Positions 24,359 to 33,163 of a stretch of 40,808 bases of DNA are shown here, in pieces. The notes below the pieces were generated by a model, which worked only from the letters and a program-made list of their open reading frames with translations, made no database searches and was not told the origin of the DNA. Where the stretch lies: contig JAEUUL010000019.1 in NCBI GenBank assembly GCA_016787485.1, forward strand, positions 1-40,808. The letters run 5' to 3'. This DNA is from Bacteroidota bacterium (GTDB taxonomy: Bacteria > Bacteroidota > Bacteroidia > NS11-12g > UBA955). The position numbers and the translations under genes are program-made. Each line of letters begins with the position of its first letter. Within the stretch, counting starts at the first letter, position 1.

Positions 24359-26219
24359 TCCTCCATATTCCTACAGCAGCAAAGGGTTTCGCAAATTCCT
24401 TTTGCCCCTTGGGGTGTTGTTGCTTACCTGTATTCCTGCATTGGCCTCCGGCAATGAAAATGGCGACCATTCCGGCAATATTATCAACAGTGTGGGTCTT
24501 GCCATCCTGGGTGCCACAGTGGTAGCATTTATCGGCAATAAACTCAAGCAACCGCTTTTGTTGTCTTACATCGCTGCAGGGATTCTCATTGGCCCCAGGA
24601 TCGGGTTCGGACTTATCAAAGACCTTTCCACCATTGAGACAATCAGCCATTTCGGATTGATATTGTTGCTGTTTCTCATCGGGCTGGAAATAGACGTAAA
24701 GAAATTAAGATCATCGGGAAAATCACTGCTCATAGCCGGAGCAACCCAGTTTCCCATCTCGGTAGCTATAGGTCTGTTGTTTTTTATGCTTATTGGCTAT
24801 TCCAATGAAGGAGGAAATTATGATCTGCTTTATCTGGCGGCTTGTTGTGGTCTCAGCAGCACAGCCATCGTGGTAAAACTGTTGTACAGCAAATTCGAAC
24901 TCGATACACTCGCCGGCAGAATTACTCTGGGGGTATTGGTATTTCAGGATTTATGGGCCATTATCCTTCTGGGTGTTCAACCCAACCTGGCCAGCCCGGA
25001 CATACTGCAGATTCTCATGTCTTTTGCCAAAGGTGGACTTTTGGTAGGCATTGCCATGCTTATCAGCAAATTCATATTGCCGAAGTTTTTTAAATCCATT
25101 GCAAAAATTCCCGAACTGGTATTGGTTTCCTCTCTGGGCTGGTGCTTTCTCGTATGTGGTGGTGCAGCCTTTCTCAATCTGTCGCTGGAAATGGGTGCCC
25201 TTATTGCGGGTGTTGCGATAAGTACATTCCCGTATAACCTGGATGTAATTGCCAAGGTGGTAAACATCCGGGATTTCTTTGTAACCCTGTTTTTCGTTTC
25301 ACTGGGCATGCAAATCCCAAATCCCATGGACAATCCGCAGGTTCTTCTCATGGCTGCAGTTACTTCACTCTTCCTTATCGTAAGCCGTTTTCTGGCCATT
25401 TTCCCCATATTGCATCCGCTTAAAAACGGAAACAGGGTGAGTTTACTCACCTCCATCAACCTTGCCCAGATCAGCGAATTTTCACTGGTCATTGCTTCAC
25501 TGGGTGTGGCTGCTCACCATATCAGTCCCAATACCCTCAGCATTATCATTTTCGTATTTGTAATCACTTCGGTATGCTCTACCTACATGATTAAGTACAG
25601 CGACAGTCTGCAGAAAACCATCAGCAGAACTTTGCTGAAACTGGGTATAAAAGACATTTCCGGACTTACAGAAAAAGAGCAGGAAGAAGACGACAAGCAA
25701 ATTGCCCTGCTGGGTTTCCACCGCACTGCCAGCAGTATGGTGAATGAACTGCTGGATAACGAAAACACAGACGGTGCGGGTGGCAATCTCAAAGACAAAA
25801 TTGTGGTGGTGGACTTCAATCCGGAAGTGCGTGAAAACTTAACCAATCTGGGTATAAAAGTGGTGTATGGAGATATCAGCCATATGGATACCCTGCACCA
25901 TGCCGGAATCCATCATGTAAAAATTGTCATTTCCACCATACCCGACCATATTCTGGTGGGAACAGACAACCTGAAAATTGTGCGCCACATGAAGGAAATC
26001 TGTCCGCATGCACGCAAAGTGGTTACTGCCGAAAGTCCGGAAGCTGCACTAAAAATGTACGAAGAGGGGGCTGATTACGTATTTATTCCCCGTATTCTGG
26101 CCGCTAAAAATCTGATAGAAACGGTAAACCGGATTTACAAGGTGCATGAAACAGACTGGGATGATTTCAGAAATCAGGAAATTGCTTCACTGAAAAAACG
26201 AAGGGAAGTGATGCAATAA
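24348..26219 (+). CDS. CPA2-family cation:proton antiporter with TrkA-N domain (KefB/RosB-like)
   Basis: About 623 residues. A signal-like hydrophobic start is followed by a Na+/H+ exchanger domain of about 12-13 helices (LILLLFLIGLEIDVKKLR, ACCGLSSTAIVVKLL, LVFQDLWAIILLG, NLAQISEFSLV) and a cytoplasmic TrkA-N Rossmann domain from about residue 449 (KQIALLGFHRTASSMV, then IVVVDFNPEV and VVYGDISHMDTL). The open frame begins at 24270 inside the MFS gene; I prefer the TTG at 24348 because it yields a good signal peptide (MKNNPPYSYSSKGFRKFLL...) and an 11-bp overlap. The ATG alternative would overlap by 89 bp. Likely K+ or Na+ efflux. Confidence 0.88.
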   Translation: MKNNPPYSYSSKGFRKFLLPLGVLLLTCIPALASGNENGDHSGNIINSVGLAILGATVVAFIGNKLKQPLLLSYIAAGILIGPRIGFGLIKDLSTIETISHFGLILLLFLIGLEIDVKKLRSSGKSLLIAGATQFPISVAIGLLFFMLIGYSNEGGNYDLLYLAACCGLSSTAIVVKLLYSKFELDTLAGRITLGVLVFQDLWAIILLGVQPNLASPDILQILMSFAKGGLLVGIAMLISKFILPKFFKSIAKIPELVLVSSLGWCFLVCGGAAFLNLSLEMGALIAGVAISTFPYNLDVIAKVVNIRDFFVTLFFVSLGMQIPNPMDNPQVLLMAAVTSLFLIVSRFLAIFPILHPLKNGNRVSLLTSINLAQISEFSLVIASLGVAAHHISPNTLSIIIFVFVITSVCSTYMIKYSDSLQKTISRTLLKLGIKDISGLTEKEQEEDDKQIALLGFHRTASSMVNELLDNENTDGAGGNLKDKIVVVDFNPEVRENLTNLGIKVVYGDISHMDTLHHAGIHHVKIVISTIPDHILVGTDNLKIVRHMKEICPHARKVVTAESPEAALKMYEEGADYVFIPRILAAKNLIETVNRIYKVHETDWDDFRNQEIASLKKRREVMQ

Positions 26220-26226
26220 CGCCGGA

Positions 26227-27492
26227 TTACGGCAGAATTTTCCATTCCACAGGGTCACCTGTTTTGCCGTCTGTTCCTTTGGCACCCTCTTTACCTGCAG
26301 CACCTCTGCGTCCGGTTACCAGATTTTCAGCAACGGGTTTTCCTGGGTCATAGCCACCCTTGCCGCCGCTACCACCTTTGCCTCCGGTGCCGCCTTTGCC
26401 ACCAGTATTGTCTATCGATATCCGTGTTTTCAATGGCTCCATTTCCGGTTGGAATGTTATGGTAACCTTACCGCCATTGCCACCTGACCCACCGTTGCCG
26501 CCAGAACCTCCCCTGCCACCATAGCCCGGGGCCACTGAACCCGAACCCGCACCACCGGCTCCGCCTTGTCCGCCATCTCCTCCAGCTCCGCCATCTCCGC
26601 CGCGGGACTGAATTTGTACAGAACCACCCTGTTTCAGATTGATATAAAAGACAGAAGCATTGTAACCAGCTCCATCCACAACCAGTTTGGTCAGTTCTTT
26701 CTCCGCCCCGGTCATTTTCAACTGCAGGTTGCGTCCGTCCCCTCCGGCTTGTCCGGGCCATCCGTTTTCTCCGTCCGATCCGGTGTTGCCGGTATTGGCA
26801 TCTCTGCCATCCACCCCGTTTATACCTGGCTTTCCGGCAGTACCCGATGCATTCAGGATGAGATTGTAACGGTATTCCGGGTAAAACCAGCGTATTTCTT
26901 CGCTTGCCCCGCTGTCTGACAAACTGAATGTGATGCGCACGGAATCGGTGAGTATTCTGGGCCTGAAACGCAGGCAATGGTCATCTTCTGTAACAAAATC
27001 CGGTGCATCCACAACAATGCGGTTTCGGTATCCCGGCTCATCCCGCGTGGTAATAACCATACCATTGTCCAGCCAAATCCGGTAATCCAGACACAGATCC
27101 TGATTTACCTGCAGCGTGCGGCTGCTGAGTACAGGTGCCACACCCATGGCCTGTGGCAGGCGTATCACCAGTGTATCATAGACGGGATGCCGTTTTCCAT
27201 ATTTGGCGGTGAATGTGATTTTTCCGCCCCGGTTCTGCACCTTGTCCAGTTCATACACAAAGTGGCCGTCTTTTAACCAGGCATTGTCGCATTTCAGATT
27301 GAATTTCCTGAGCCCCATCCCTCCTCCGGCATTGGAACTGAGTTTTTTTCTGCCATTCTTCTTAAAGTAGGCCACTGCAATATCTCCGCGTGGTTTCAAT
27401 ACCCAGGTACTGTCGCGGGTAAACAGCTCTAAACGCTGGGCGCTGAGTTGCAGGAGACAAAAGGACAACACAAAAAGAATACCGGCTCGCAT
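26227..27492 (-). CDS. Secreted protein with collagen-like Gly-X-Y repeats
   Basis: A 421-residue protein with a signal peptide (MRAGILFVLSFCLLQLSAQ), about 200 residues of beta-rich sequence, then three glycine-rich blocks. The first (about 218-262) is Gly-X-Y, for example GKPGINGVDGRDANTGNTG; the second (about 299-344) is near Gly-Gly-X; the third (about 360-420) mixes GGKGGTGGKGG with GRRGAAGKEGAKGTDGKTG. No T9SS sorting domain or anchor is visible. The ATG at 27492 is chosen over a TTG three codons upstream, which falls in a TTATTTTG -7-like box. Codon use in the repeats is mixed, so the blocks are not a recent DNA-level expansion. Confidence 0.8.
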   Translation of the reverse strand: MRAGILFVLSFCLLQLSAQRLELFTRDSTWVLKPRGDIAVAYFKKNGRKKLSSNAGGGMGLRKFNLKCDNAWLKDGHFVYELDKVQNRGGKITFTAKYGKRHPVYDTLVIRLPQAMGVAPVLSSRTLQVNQDLCLDYRIWLDNGMVITTRDEPGYRNRIVVDAPDFVTEDDHCLRFRPRILTDSVRITFSLSDSGASEEIRWFYPEYRYNLILNASGTAGKPGINGVDGRDANTGNTGSDGENGWPGQAGGDGRNLQLKMTGAEKELTKLVVDGAGYNASVFYINLKQGGSVQIQSRGGDGGAGGDGGQGGAGGAGSGSVAPGYGGRGGSGGNGGSGGNGGKVTITFQPEMEPLKTRISIDNTGGKGGTGGKGGSGGKGGYDPGKPVAENLVTGRRGAAGKEGAKGTDGKTGDPVEWKILP

Positions 27493-27527
27493 ACGGTGCA
27501 AAATAACAACGGTTGCAGCCTCTTACC

Positions 27528-27535
27528 TACTTTCG
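27528..27535 (+). promoter_or_regulatory. -7-like box of the START-domain gene
   Basis: TACTTTCG, a TAnnTT(C)G variant, ending 9 nt before the ATG at 27545. Confidence 0.35.
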
Positions 27536-27544
27536 CAATCTGTA

Positions 27545-27928
27545 ATGAAGGATTTTAAGAAATACTGTTTTCTGCCAGCCTCACCAGAGGAGGTTTATCT
27601 CGCACTCACCAATCCGCTGAGCATACAACTGTGGAGTGGAGACAAAGCCGAAATGAACACAGAACCGGGTTCCGAGTTCAGCCTTTGGGATGGAGCCATT
27701 TGTGGTAAAAATCTGGCATTTGAATATGGCAAAAAAATTGAACAACAATGGTATTTTGGCGAACAGGAGGAACCCTCACTGGTTACCATAAAATTGCATG
27801 AGGCCAAAGGGGGAACCAGCATGGAAGTAAGACATATTCATATTCCGGACGAGGATTATGAAAACATTACAGAAGGCTGGGTGCATGCTTACATGGCCGG
27901 ACTGGAAGACTTTTTTGAGCCGGAATAA
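27545..27928 (+). CDS. START/AHSA1-like SRPBCC-domain protein
   Basis: A 127-residue helix-grip protein. The N-terminus KYCFLPASPEEVYLALTNPLSIQLWSG, the central GSEFSLWDG and the final EGWVHAYMAGLEDFFE match the AHSA1/SRPBCC pattern of small bacterial ligand-binding proteins. It was probably cytoplasmic; no ligand is known. It ends 1 bp from the convergent M1 peptidase gene. Confidence 0.83.
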   Translation: MKDFKKYCFLPASPEEVYLALTNPLSIQLWSGDKAEMNTEPGSEFSLWDGAICGKNLAFEYGKKIEQQWYFGEQEEPSLVTIKLHEAKGGTSMEVRHIHIPDEDYENITEGWVHAYMAGLEDFFEPE

Positions 27929-27929
27929 T

Positions 27930-29876
27930 TCATTTCGTCAGTTTCACCATTTTTACCCGGGCTTTTCCAATCTGCAGAAAGTACACGCCATCTGCCAGAA
28001 AGCCAATGTCCACAGCTCTTTGGGGCTCTGCCCAAATTTCCGCCAACTGTTTACCCTGCAGGTTAAAAATCCGGATTTGTTGCGGGTGCTTTAACCCGTA
28101 TAGACTGATGCTGTTTTCGGCCGGAACAGGATAAACACTGTATACTTCCTTTTCAGGCATTTCCATGCCGTTTATTTTCGCACGCAAACCTGTATTCTTT
28201 TGAATTGTGCCGGTATCATCCAGTATCCACTGATTCGGGTCTATGGCAGATACTCCTGTAATGCTGCCATTCAGTTTCACGGTAAAATCATTGCTGTCTG
28301 CCGTTACCTGCAACCGCACCAGGGTATCACCTGCGGTAGTCTGCACTTTCAGCTGCACCGGTGTTACAAATACCGGAGTTACCGCTTTTGCGGAAGGCAC
28401 CTGCCTGATGCGGAACACGGCATGGCCGGAATCGCTGTTCCACTGAACATGAAACGTGGGAAAGCCCTGTCCGTAATACCATTGGTTAAAAAACACGCTG
28501 AAATTTCTGCCAGACAATTGTTCGGTAACAGACCGGAATTCCACAGCACTGGCATTGCTGTTTTTATATCTGGACTGATATTCCCTGAAAATGCGGAAAT
28601 ACAGGCTGTCGTCTGCGAGTTCCCAGCGCAACATATGCAGTACCAATGCGCCTTTATCGTAGGTAAGCCTGCCGTTAAATATGGCATTGGGATTGGTGGT
28701 ATCCGTTACATACACAGAACCATCCGGCACACTCAGTACATGGCTGTTCCAGCCATCCAGTCTCTGCCTGGCCTGATTGGCCGATTCGGTTTGCACATAC
28801 ACATATTCGCTGTACCGGGCAAAACCCTCATTGACCCATATATCCTGCCAGCTTTTACAGGTCACATTGTCTCCCCACCACTGGTGTGCCAGTTCATGCG
28901 AGGTGAGTGCGGTATTGAATGTTCCCTGAGTCGTCATTGTGTTGTGTTCCATACCCCCGTTCATAGGCGCCATGCAATGCCCGTATTTCATATGGGCAAA
29001 AGGATATGTTCCGTAAAACCGGCTGAAAACCTTCAGCATATTTCCCGTTTTGTCTATTTCTGGTTTGAAAGTGCTAAGGGTAGCCGGATTGTCATATATA
29101 AAATTCTGAACCAAAACAGGTTTTGACAGTCCGGGCAGAGATACATTGAAATTGTATTCTTTATAGCGGCCCACAGCCACAGAAATAAGGTAATAGGCAA
29201 TGCTGCCGGTGTACTTCCATACATAGCGCAGCTGCTTTTTATTCAGGGTGTCTACCCTTACCAATACTCCGTTTGAACCAGCTTTCAATCCGGTGTCGGT
29301 GGTAATTCTTACCTCAGTACTGTCTATTTTATCCGTAAGCACCTGTTTGCAGGGCCACCAGTGCATGGCATTGTTCGGCTCACTCAGGCTCCAGGTGATC
29401 TGATTGCCCCAGGTGGGAGATACACCATTGCTCAATCCGTTGAAAAAACCACTGTTTGGAGGAGTTCCCCTGTAATATACTTTTACCCTGAACAAATCCC
29501 CGGCCAGCACCGTTGTGGTGGGTGTAATACTGATAAAATTGCCGCTGCGGGATACAGTGCTGGTCTGCCCGTTAAACGTAACTGAATCCACGGTAAGATT
29601 GGGGTGTAATTCCAGCTTGCATTCATTGACAAAACCCTGGCCTTCAGCCAGCATTTCGGCACTGCCCGCAATGCTGTTGTTCAGGTTGCTCATTTTCAGG
29701 TCCAACAGCACATGTTTTACATTGTACAGGTTCAATTCAGCAGGGCCTTCCACTGCGGCGGAAACCTGCGCTGCGAAACGGACTTTTGCGTCAGAACATT
29801 CAAGACCCGCATTGGCTTGTGCGGATAAATGGCCAAACAAGCAACACAAAACCGGGCCCAAAATCCATTTTTTCAT
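27930..29876 (-). CDS. M1-family metallopeptidase with T9SS C-terminal sorting domain
   Basis: A 648-residue secreted aminopeptidase-like protein. Signal peptide at 1-20; N-terminal beta-saddle domain; the substrate motif is GGMEHN rather than GAMEN, as in other Bacteroidota relatives; zinc site HELAHQWWGD (about 326-335) with the third ligand Glu in NEGFARYSE. The last 70 residues (YPVPAENSISLYGL, RIFNLQGKQL, LADGVYFLQI, KMVKLTK) are a type A T9SS sorting domain, so it is exported across the outer membrane and likely attached to the surface. The promoter TATATTTG lies 8 nt upstream of the ATG. Confidence 0.93.
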   Translation of the reverse strand: MKKWILGPVLCCLFGHLSAQANAGLECSDAKVRFAAQVSAAVEGPAELNLYNVKHVLLDLKMSNLNNSIAGSAEMLAEGQGFVNECKLELHPNLTVDSVTFNGQTSTVSRSGNFISITPTTTVLAGDLFRVKVYYRGTPPNSGFFNGLSNGVSPTWGNQITWSLSEPNNAMHWWPCKQVLTDKIDSTEVRITTDTGLKAGSNGVLVRVDTLNKKQLRYVWKYTGSIAYYLISVAVGRYKEYNFNVSLPGLSKPVLVQNFIYDNPATLSTFKPEIDKTGNMLKVFSRFYGTYPFAHMKYGHCMAPMNGGMEHNTMTTQGTFNTALTSHELAHQWWGDNVTCKSWQDIWVNEGFARYSEYVYVQTESANQARQRLDGWNSHVLSVPDGSVYVTDTTNPNAIFNGRLTYDKGALVLHMLRWELADDSLYFRIFREYQSRYKNSNASAVEFRSVTEQLSGRNFSVFFNQWYYGQGFPTFHVQWNSDSGHAVFRIRQVPSAKAVTPVFVTPVQLKVQTTAGDTLVRLQVTADSNDFTVKLNGSITGVSAIDPNQWILDDTGTIQKNTGLRAKINGMEMPEKEVYSVYPVPAENSISLYGLKHPQQIRIFNLQGKQLAEIWAEPQRAVDIGFLADGVYFLQIGKARVKMVKLTK

Positions 29877-29884
29877 AAACGGGT

Positions 29885-29892
29885 CAAATATA
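29885..29892 (-). promoter_or_regulatory. -7 box of the M1 peptidase gene
   Basis: On the minus strand TATATTTG, a full TAnnTTTG match, 8 nt before the ATG at 29876. Confidence 0.5.
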
Positions 29893-29955
29893 CATCAGCC
29901 TTTTGCCCGCCCGGACAAGATGGGTGATTTCAGTCCAACCCCTGCAAAAAACCGC

Positions 29956-29963
29956 GACCTTTG
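29956..29963 (+). promoter_or_regulatory. -7-like box of rnr
   Basis: GACCTTTG, one base off TAnnTTTG, ending 5 nt before a GTG at 29969. Used to choose the rnr start. Confidence 0.35.
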
Positions 29964-29968
29964 TACCA

Positions 29969-32080
29969 GTGAAACCCGAGAAACTCTCCTTTGCCGAAAA
30001 AATTGTACTGGCTGTACTTGAGGATACACCCAAAGGCACCCTGAACGCAAACCGGGTGCTGAGCCGTATACCCAGAGAAGCCAAACTCACCACGGATGTG
30101 GTGTATAAAGCCTTGCTGAGGCTGGCAAACCTGAACAAAGTGGAGCAAACCAGCAAAGGGCAATTCAAATTCAAACATCCGCCACTGGAAATAACAGGCG
30201 TGATTGAGTTTACCCGCAATGGGGACGGATTTGTGATTCCACAAAGTGGCGACGTACAGTCGGGCGACATATTTGTACCCCGTGAATGGCTGAACCACGC
30301 ACTGCCGGGTGATACGGTAACAGTGGAAGTCCTGCAGCGGGGAAACCGGCCCAAAGGCAGGATTGAAAAGATTCTTGGAAGAGCCCTGCGCACCTATGTG
30401 GGCGTGCTGGACGTATTTGAAAATCAGGGTTACCTGATACCGGAAAAAGGCCTGCTGCAGCAGGATATCAAAATTCAGGGCAAAACAGAGACTGAACTGG
30501 ACGGGATGAAAGCCCTGGTGCAGGTATATGACTATCCCGAAAACAGCCGCAACCCGCTGGGCCGCATCGTGGATGTGCTGGGCAAACCCGGCATGAACGA
30601 CACGGAAATGCACAGCATTGTGGCCGAATTTGGTTTCCATGTGCATTTTTCGGCCGCTGCGGAAAAAGAAGCGGCTGGTTTCGGCCAGGTCATTGATGCT
30701 GCCGAAGCCGGCAAACGCAAAGATTTCAGAAATACCCTCACCTTTACCATAGACCCGGCAGACGCCAAGGATTTTGACGATGCCATCTCCTTTAAACCCC
30801 TGAAAAACGGACATTATGAAATCGGGGTGCACATTGCCGATGTGAGCCACTATGTAACCCCGGCTTCTGCCCTGGATCAGGATGCCCTTGTGCGCGGCAC
30901 CAGTGTGTATCTGGCAGACCGAACCATACCCATGTTGCCCGAAAACCTGAGCAACCACCTGTGCAGTCTGAAACCCAATGAAGACCGGCTGGCCTTTTCT
31001 GCAGTATTTGAAGTGACGGCCGAATGCCATGTGCGCCACCGCTGGTTTGGCAAAACCGTGATTCACAGTCAGCGCAGATTCAGTTACGAAGAAGCCCAGG
31101 AACGCATTGTAAGCGGCGAGGGAGATCTGGCGCAGGAACTGCAAACCCTGAACACCCTCGCAAAACACCTGCAGGCAGAACGGAAAAAACAGGGAGCCAT
31201 CGGCTTCGAAACAGAGGAAGTCCGTTTCAGAATGGACGAAAACGGCAAACCACTGGAGGTCTACCTCAAAAAGCGGTTCGACGCACACAAACTCATCGAG
31301 GAATTTATGCTCCTGGCCAACAAGGAAGTGGCACAGTATGTAAAAACCAAACAGAAACCGGAACTGCCCTTTATATACCGCAGCCACGATGCACCGCCGG
31401 GCGACAAACTCATAGAACTGGCCAAATTCTGCAAACTTTTCGGCTACTCACTGGATATCAACTCAGAAAAAAACCTGAGACACAGCCTGAACCGGATGCT
31501 GCAGGAAGTGGAAGGCAAACCTGAAGCCGATGTCATCCAGCAAATGGCCGTGCGCACCATGGCAAAAGCCATCTACACATCCTCACGCAGCGATCATTTC
31601 GGGCTGGGATTCGATTATTACACCCATTTTACCTCTCCCATACGCCGCTATCCCGATCTGCTGGCACACCGCCTGCTGGAGCAGTACCTGAAAGACAAAC
31701 CCGGAGGCTACAACCAGGACCAGATAGAAGGCATAGCCAAGCACAGCTGCAACACAGAGCAAAAAGCAGCAGAAGCCGAAAGGGCCAGCACCAAATACAA
31801 AATGGCAGAGTACCTGCAGGACAAAACCGGACAGGTATTCGAAGCTGTGGTAAGCGGCGTAACCGAGTGGGGCATTTATGCCGAAATCATCGAAAACCAT
31901 TGCGAAGGGCTCATCCGGTTGTCTGATATACGGGGTGACCGCTGGGAATATTACGAAAAGGAAAGAAAGATTGTGGGCCGCAGAACCCGGCGCAGTTTCC
32001 ACCTGGGCGATGTCATCAGCATACGCATCAAGTCTGCCTCGCCCCAACTGCGGCAGATAGATATGACCCTGGCCGATTGA
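29969..32080 (+). CDS. rnr: Ribonuclease R
   Basis: A 703-residue 3'-5' exoribonuclease for structured RNA. An N-terminal winged helix (LSFAEKIVLAVLE...), two cold-shock RNA-binding domains (GVIEFTRNGDGFVIP; GVLDVFENQGYLIPE), the RNB catalytic domain with IDPADAKDFDDAISF (metal-binding Asp residues) and TSPIRRYPDLLAHR, and a C-terminal S1 domain (FEAVVSGVTEWGIYAEI) are visible. The open frame begins with TTG at 29903; the GTG at 29969 (VKPEKLSFAEKI) just after a GACCTTTG box gives a more usual N-terminus. Both starts leave all domains intact. Confidence 0.95.
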   Translation: MKPEKLSFAEKIVLAVLEDTPKGTLNANRVLSRIPREAKLTTDVVYKALLRLANLNKVEQTSKGQFKFKHPPLEITGVIEFTRNGDGFVIPQSGDVQSGDIFVPREWLNHALPGDTVTVEVLQRGNRPKGRIEKILGRALRTYVGVLDVFENQGYLIPEKGLLQQDIKIQGKTETELDGMKALVQVYDYPENSRNPLGRIVDVLGKPGMNDTEMHSIVAEFGFHVHFSAAAEKEAAGFGQVIDAAEAGKRKDFRNTLTFTIDPADAKDFDDAISFKPLKNGHYEIGVHIADVSHYVTPASALDQDALVRGTSVYLADRTIPMLPENLSNHLCSLKPNEDRLAFSAVFEVTAECHVRHRWFGKTVIHSQRRFSYEEAQERIVSGEGDLAQELQTLNTLAKHLQAERKKQGAIGFETEEVRFRMDENGKPLEVYLKKRFDAHKLIEEFMLLANKEVAQYVKTKQKPELPFIYRSHDAPPGDKLIELAKFCKLFGYSLDINSEKNLRHSLNRMLQEVEGKPEADVIQQMAVRTMAKAIYTSSRSDHFGLGFDYYTHFTSPIRRYPDLLAHRLLEQYLKDKPGGYNQDQIEGIAKHSCNTEQKAAEAERASTKYKMAEYLQDKTGQVFEAVVSGVTEWGIYAEIIENHCEGLIRLSDIRGDRWEYYEKERKIVGRRTRRSFHLGDVISIRIKSASPQLRQIDMTLAD

Positions 32081-32099
32081 TACAGCATATTTCCCTTCT

Positions 32100-32107
32100 T
32101 ACCTTTG
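32100..32107 (+). promoter_or_regulatory. -7 box of the prenyl synthase gene
   Basis: TACCTTTG, a full TAnnTTTG match, with ATTG 20 nt upstream as a weak -33. It ends 6 nt before the GTG at 32114 and contains the TTG (32105) where the open frame nominally begins, ruling that start out. Confidence 0.55.
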
Positions 32108-32113
32108 CACACA

Positions 32114-33067
32114 GTGTCGTACCTGGCGGAACTCAGTAACCTTTACCAAACTTTTCTAACCGAAAATCCATTTACCGGCAACCCGGTAACCCTGTACGAA
32201 CCCATGCAGTATATGATGAGCCTTGGTGGCAAGCGGGTGCGGCCCCTGCTCGTGCTGTGCGGTGCCAGGTGCGCCGGCGGCAATGCAGACACCCTGCTGC
32301 CCGTAGCCCATGCCATGGAAGTGTTTCACAACTTCACCCTCGTTCATGACGACATCATGGACAATGCCACTGTGCGCCGCGGCATGCCGGTGGTGCACAA
32401 GCGCTGGGACCCGGCCACCGCCATCCTCGCGGGTGACAATATGCTCATAGCCGCTGTTGAAAGTTTGAGCAACTATAACGGACCCGGTTCCTCAGCCATT
32501 ATGCAAAGGTTTCTGCACACCGCGCGCGAAATCTGCGAAGGACAGCAACTGGACATGGATTTTTCGCGTTCTCAGGATGTAACAGAAGCAGAGTACCTGA
32601 ACATGATACGGTTGAAAACCGCCGTTCTGCTGGGCTGCAGTCTGCAGTGCGGGGCTATGGGAGCCGGAACCGACCTTGCTGCTTCTTCTTTGTACTACGA
32701 TTTCGCAGTTAGCCTGGGTATGGCTTTCCAGTTGATGGACGATTACCTCGATACGTTTGGCGACCCCGCACAAACCGGCAAGAAAGCAGGGGGAGACATT
32801 GCAGAAGGCAAAAAAACCTGGCTGTACATCAAAGCCCGGGAACACGGCGACGCCATCCAGACCTGCTATGAACTGGAAGAAGAAAAAGAACGCATTGCCA
32901 ATGCCACTGCCCTGTTCCGTGCCCTGCAACTGGATACTGCCCTGCTGGCCCGTGCCGCAGAATTTGAAGCCACTGCAGAAAAAGACCTGCAGCAACTTGA
33001 GAAACTGGGACACCAGATTCAGCCCCTGCGAGAACTGCAGCAAATGCTGAGTCAGCGCAGCAACTGA
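32114..33067 (+). CDS. Short-chain (E)-prenyl diphosphate synthase (farnesyl/geranylgeranyl type)
   Basis: A 317-residue class I prenyltransferase condensing isopentenyl diphosphate with allylic diphosphates. First aspartate-rich motif LVHDDIMDNATVRRG and second QLMDDYLDTFGD are intact, with GGKRVRPLLVL near the N-terminus. A Phe lies five residues before the first DDxxD, a feature of short-chain (C15-C20) products; product length is otherwise not readable. The GTG start at 32114 is set by the promoter. It follows rnr by 33 bp on the same strand with its own promoter. Confidence 0.92.
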   Translation: MSYLAELSNLYQTFLTENPFTGNPVTLYEPMQYMMSLGGKRVRPLLVLCGARCAGGNADTLLPVAHAMEVFHNFTLVHDDIMDNATVRRGMPVVHKRWDPATAILAGDNMLIAAVESLSNYNGPGSSAIMQRFLHTAREICEGQQLDMDFSRSQDVTEAEYLNMIRLKTAVLLGCSLQCGAMGAGTDLAASSLYYDFAVSLGMAFQLMDDYLDTFGDPAQTGKKAGGDIAEGKKTWLYIKAREHGDAIQTCYELEEEKERIANATALFRALQLDTALLARAAEFEATAEKDLQQLEKLGHQIQPLRELQQMLSQRSN

Positions 33068-33076
33068 TGCGCTGAG

Positions 33077-33116
33077 CAAAGTCCCATGCTCCGGCCTGCA
33101 ATCATTCCGGACTTTG
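33077..33116. terminator. Possible stem-loop after the prenyl synthase gene
   Basis: CAAAGTCC (33077-33084) pairs perfectly with GGACTTTG (33109-33116) around a 24-nt loop. No U-run follows, so this is a weak terminator candidate at best. Confidence 0.25.
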
Positions 33117-33151
33117 TGACCTTCTTCACTTGTAACTTTCGGATATAAGTG

Positions 33152-33159
33152 TATTTTCG
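33152..33159 (+). promoter_or_regulatory. -7-like box of the LamG/T9SS protein gene
   Basis: TATTTTCG ends 4 nt before the ATG at 33164. A second candidate, TAACTTTC at 33133-33140 with TTTG 16 nt upstream (33113-33116), would give a leader of about 20 nt. Confidence 0.35.
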
Positions 33160-33163
33160 TTTC

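Noticed and set aside
26240..27000. Microsatellite or minisatellite expansion
   Set aside because: The repetitive look comes from glycine-rich coding sequence; codons vary between repeats and no exact DNA unit is iterated.
29930..31387. 485-codon minus-strand frame opposite rnr
   Set aside because: Antisense shadow of RNase R; low-complexity His/Phe/Gly-rich translation.
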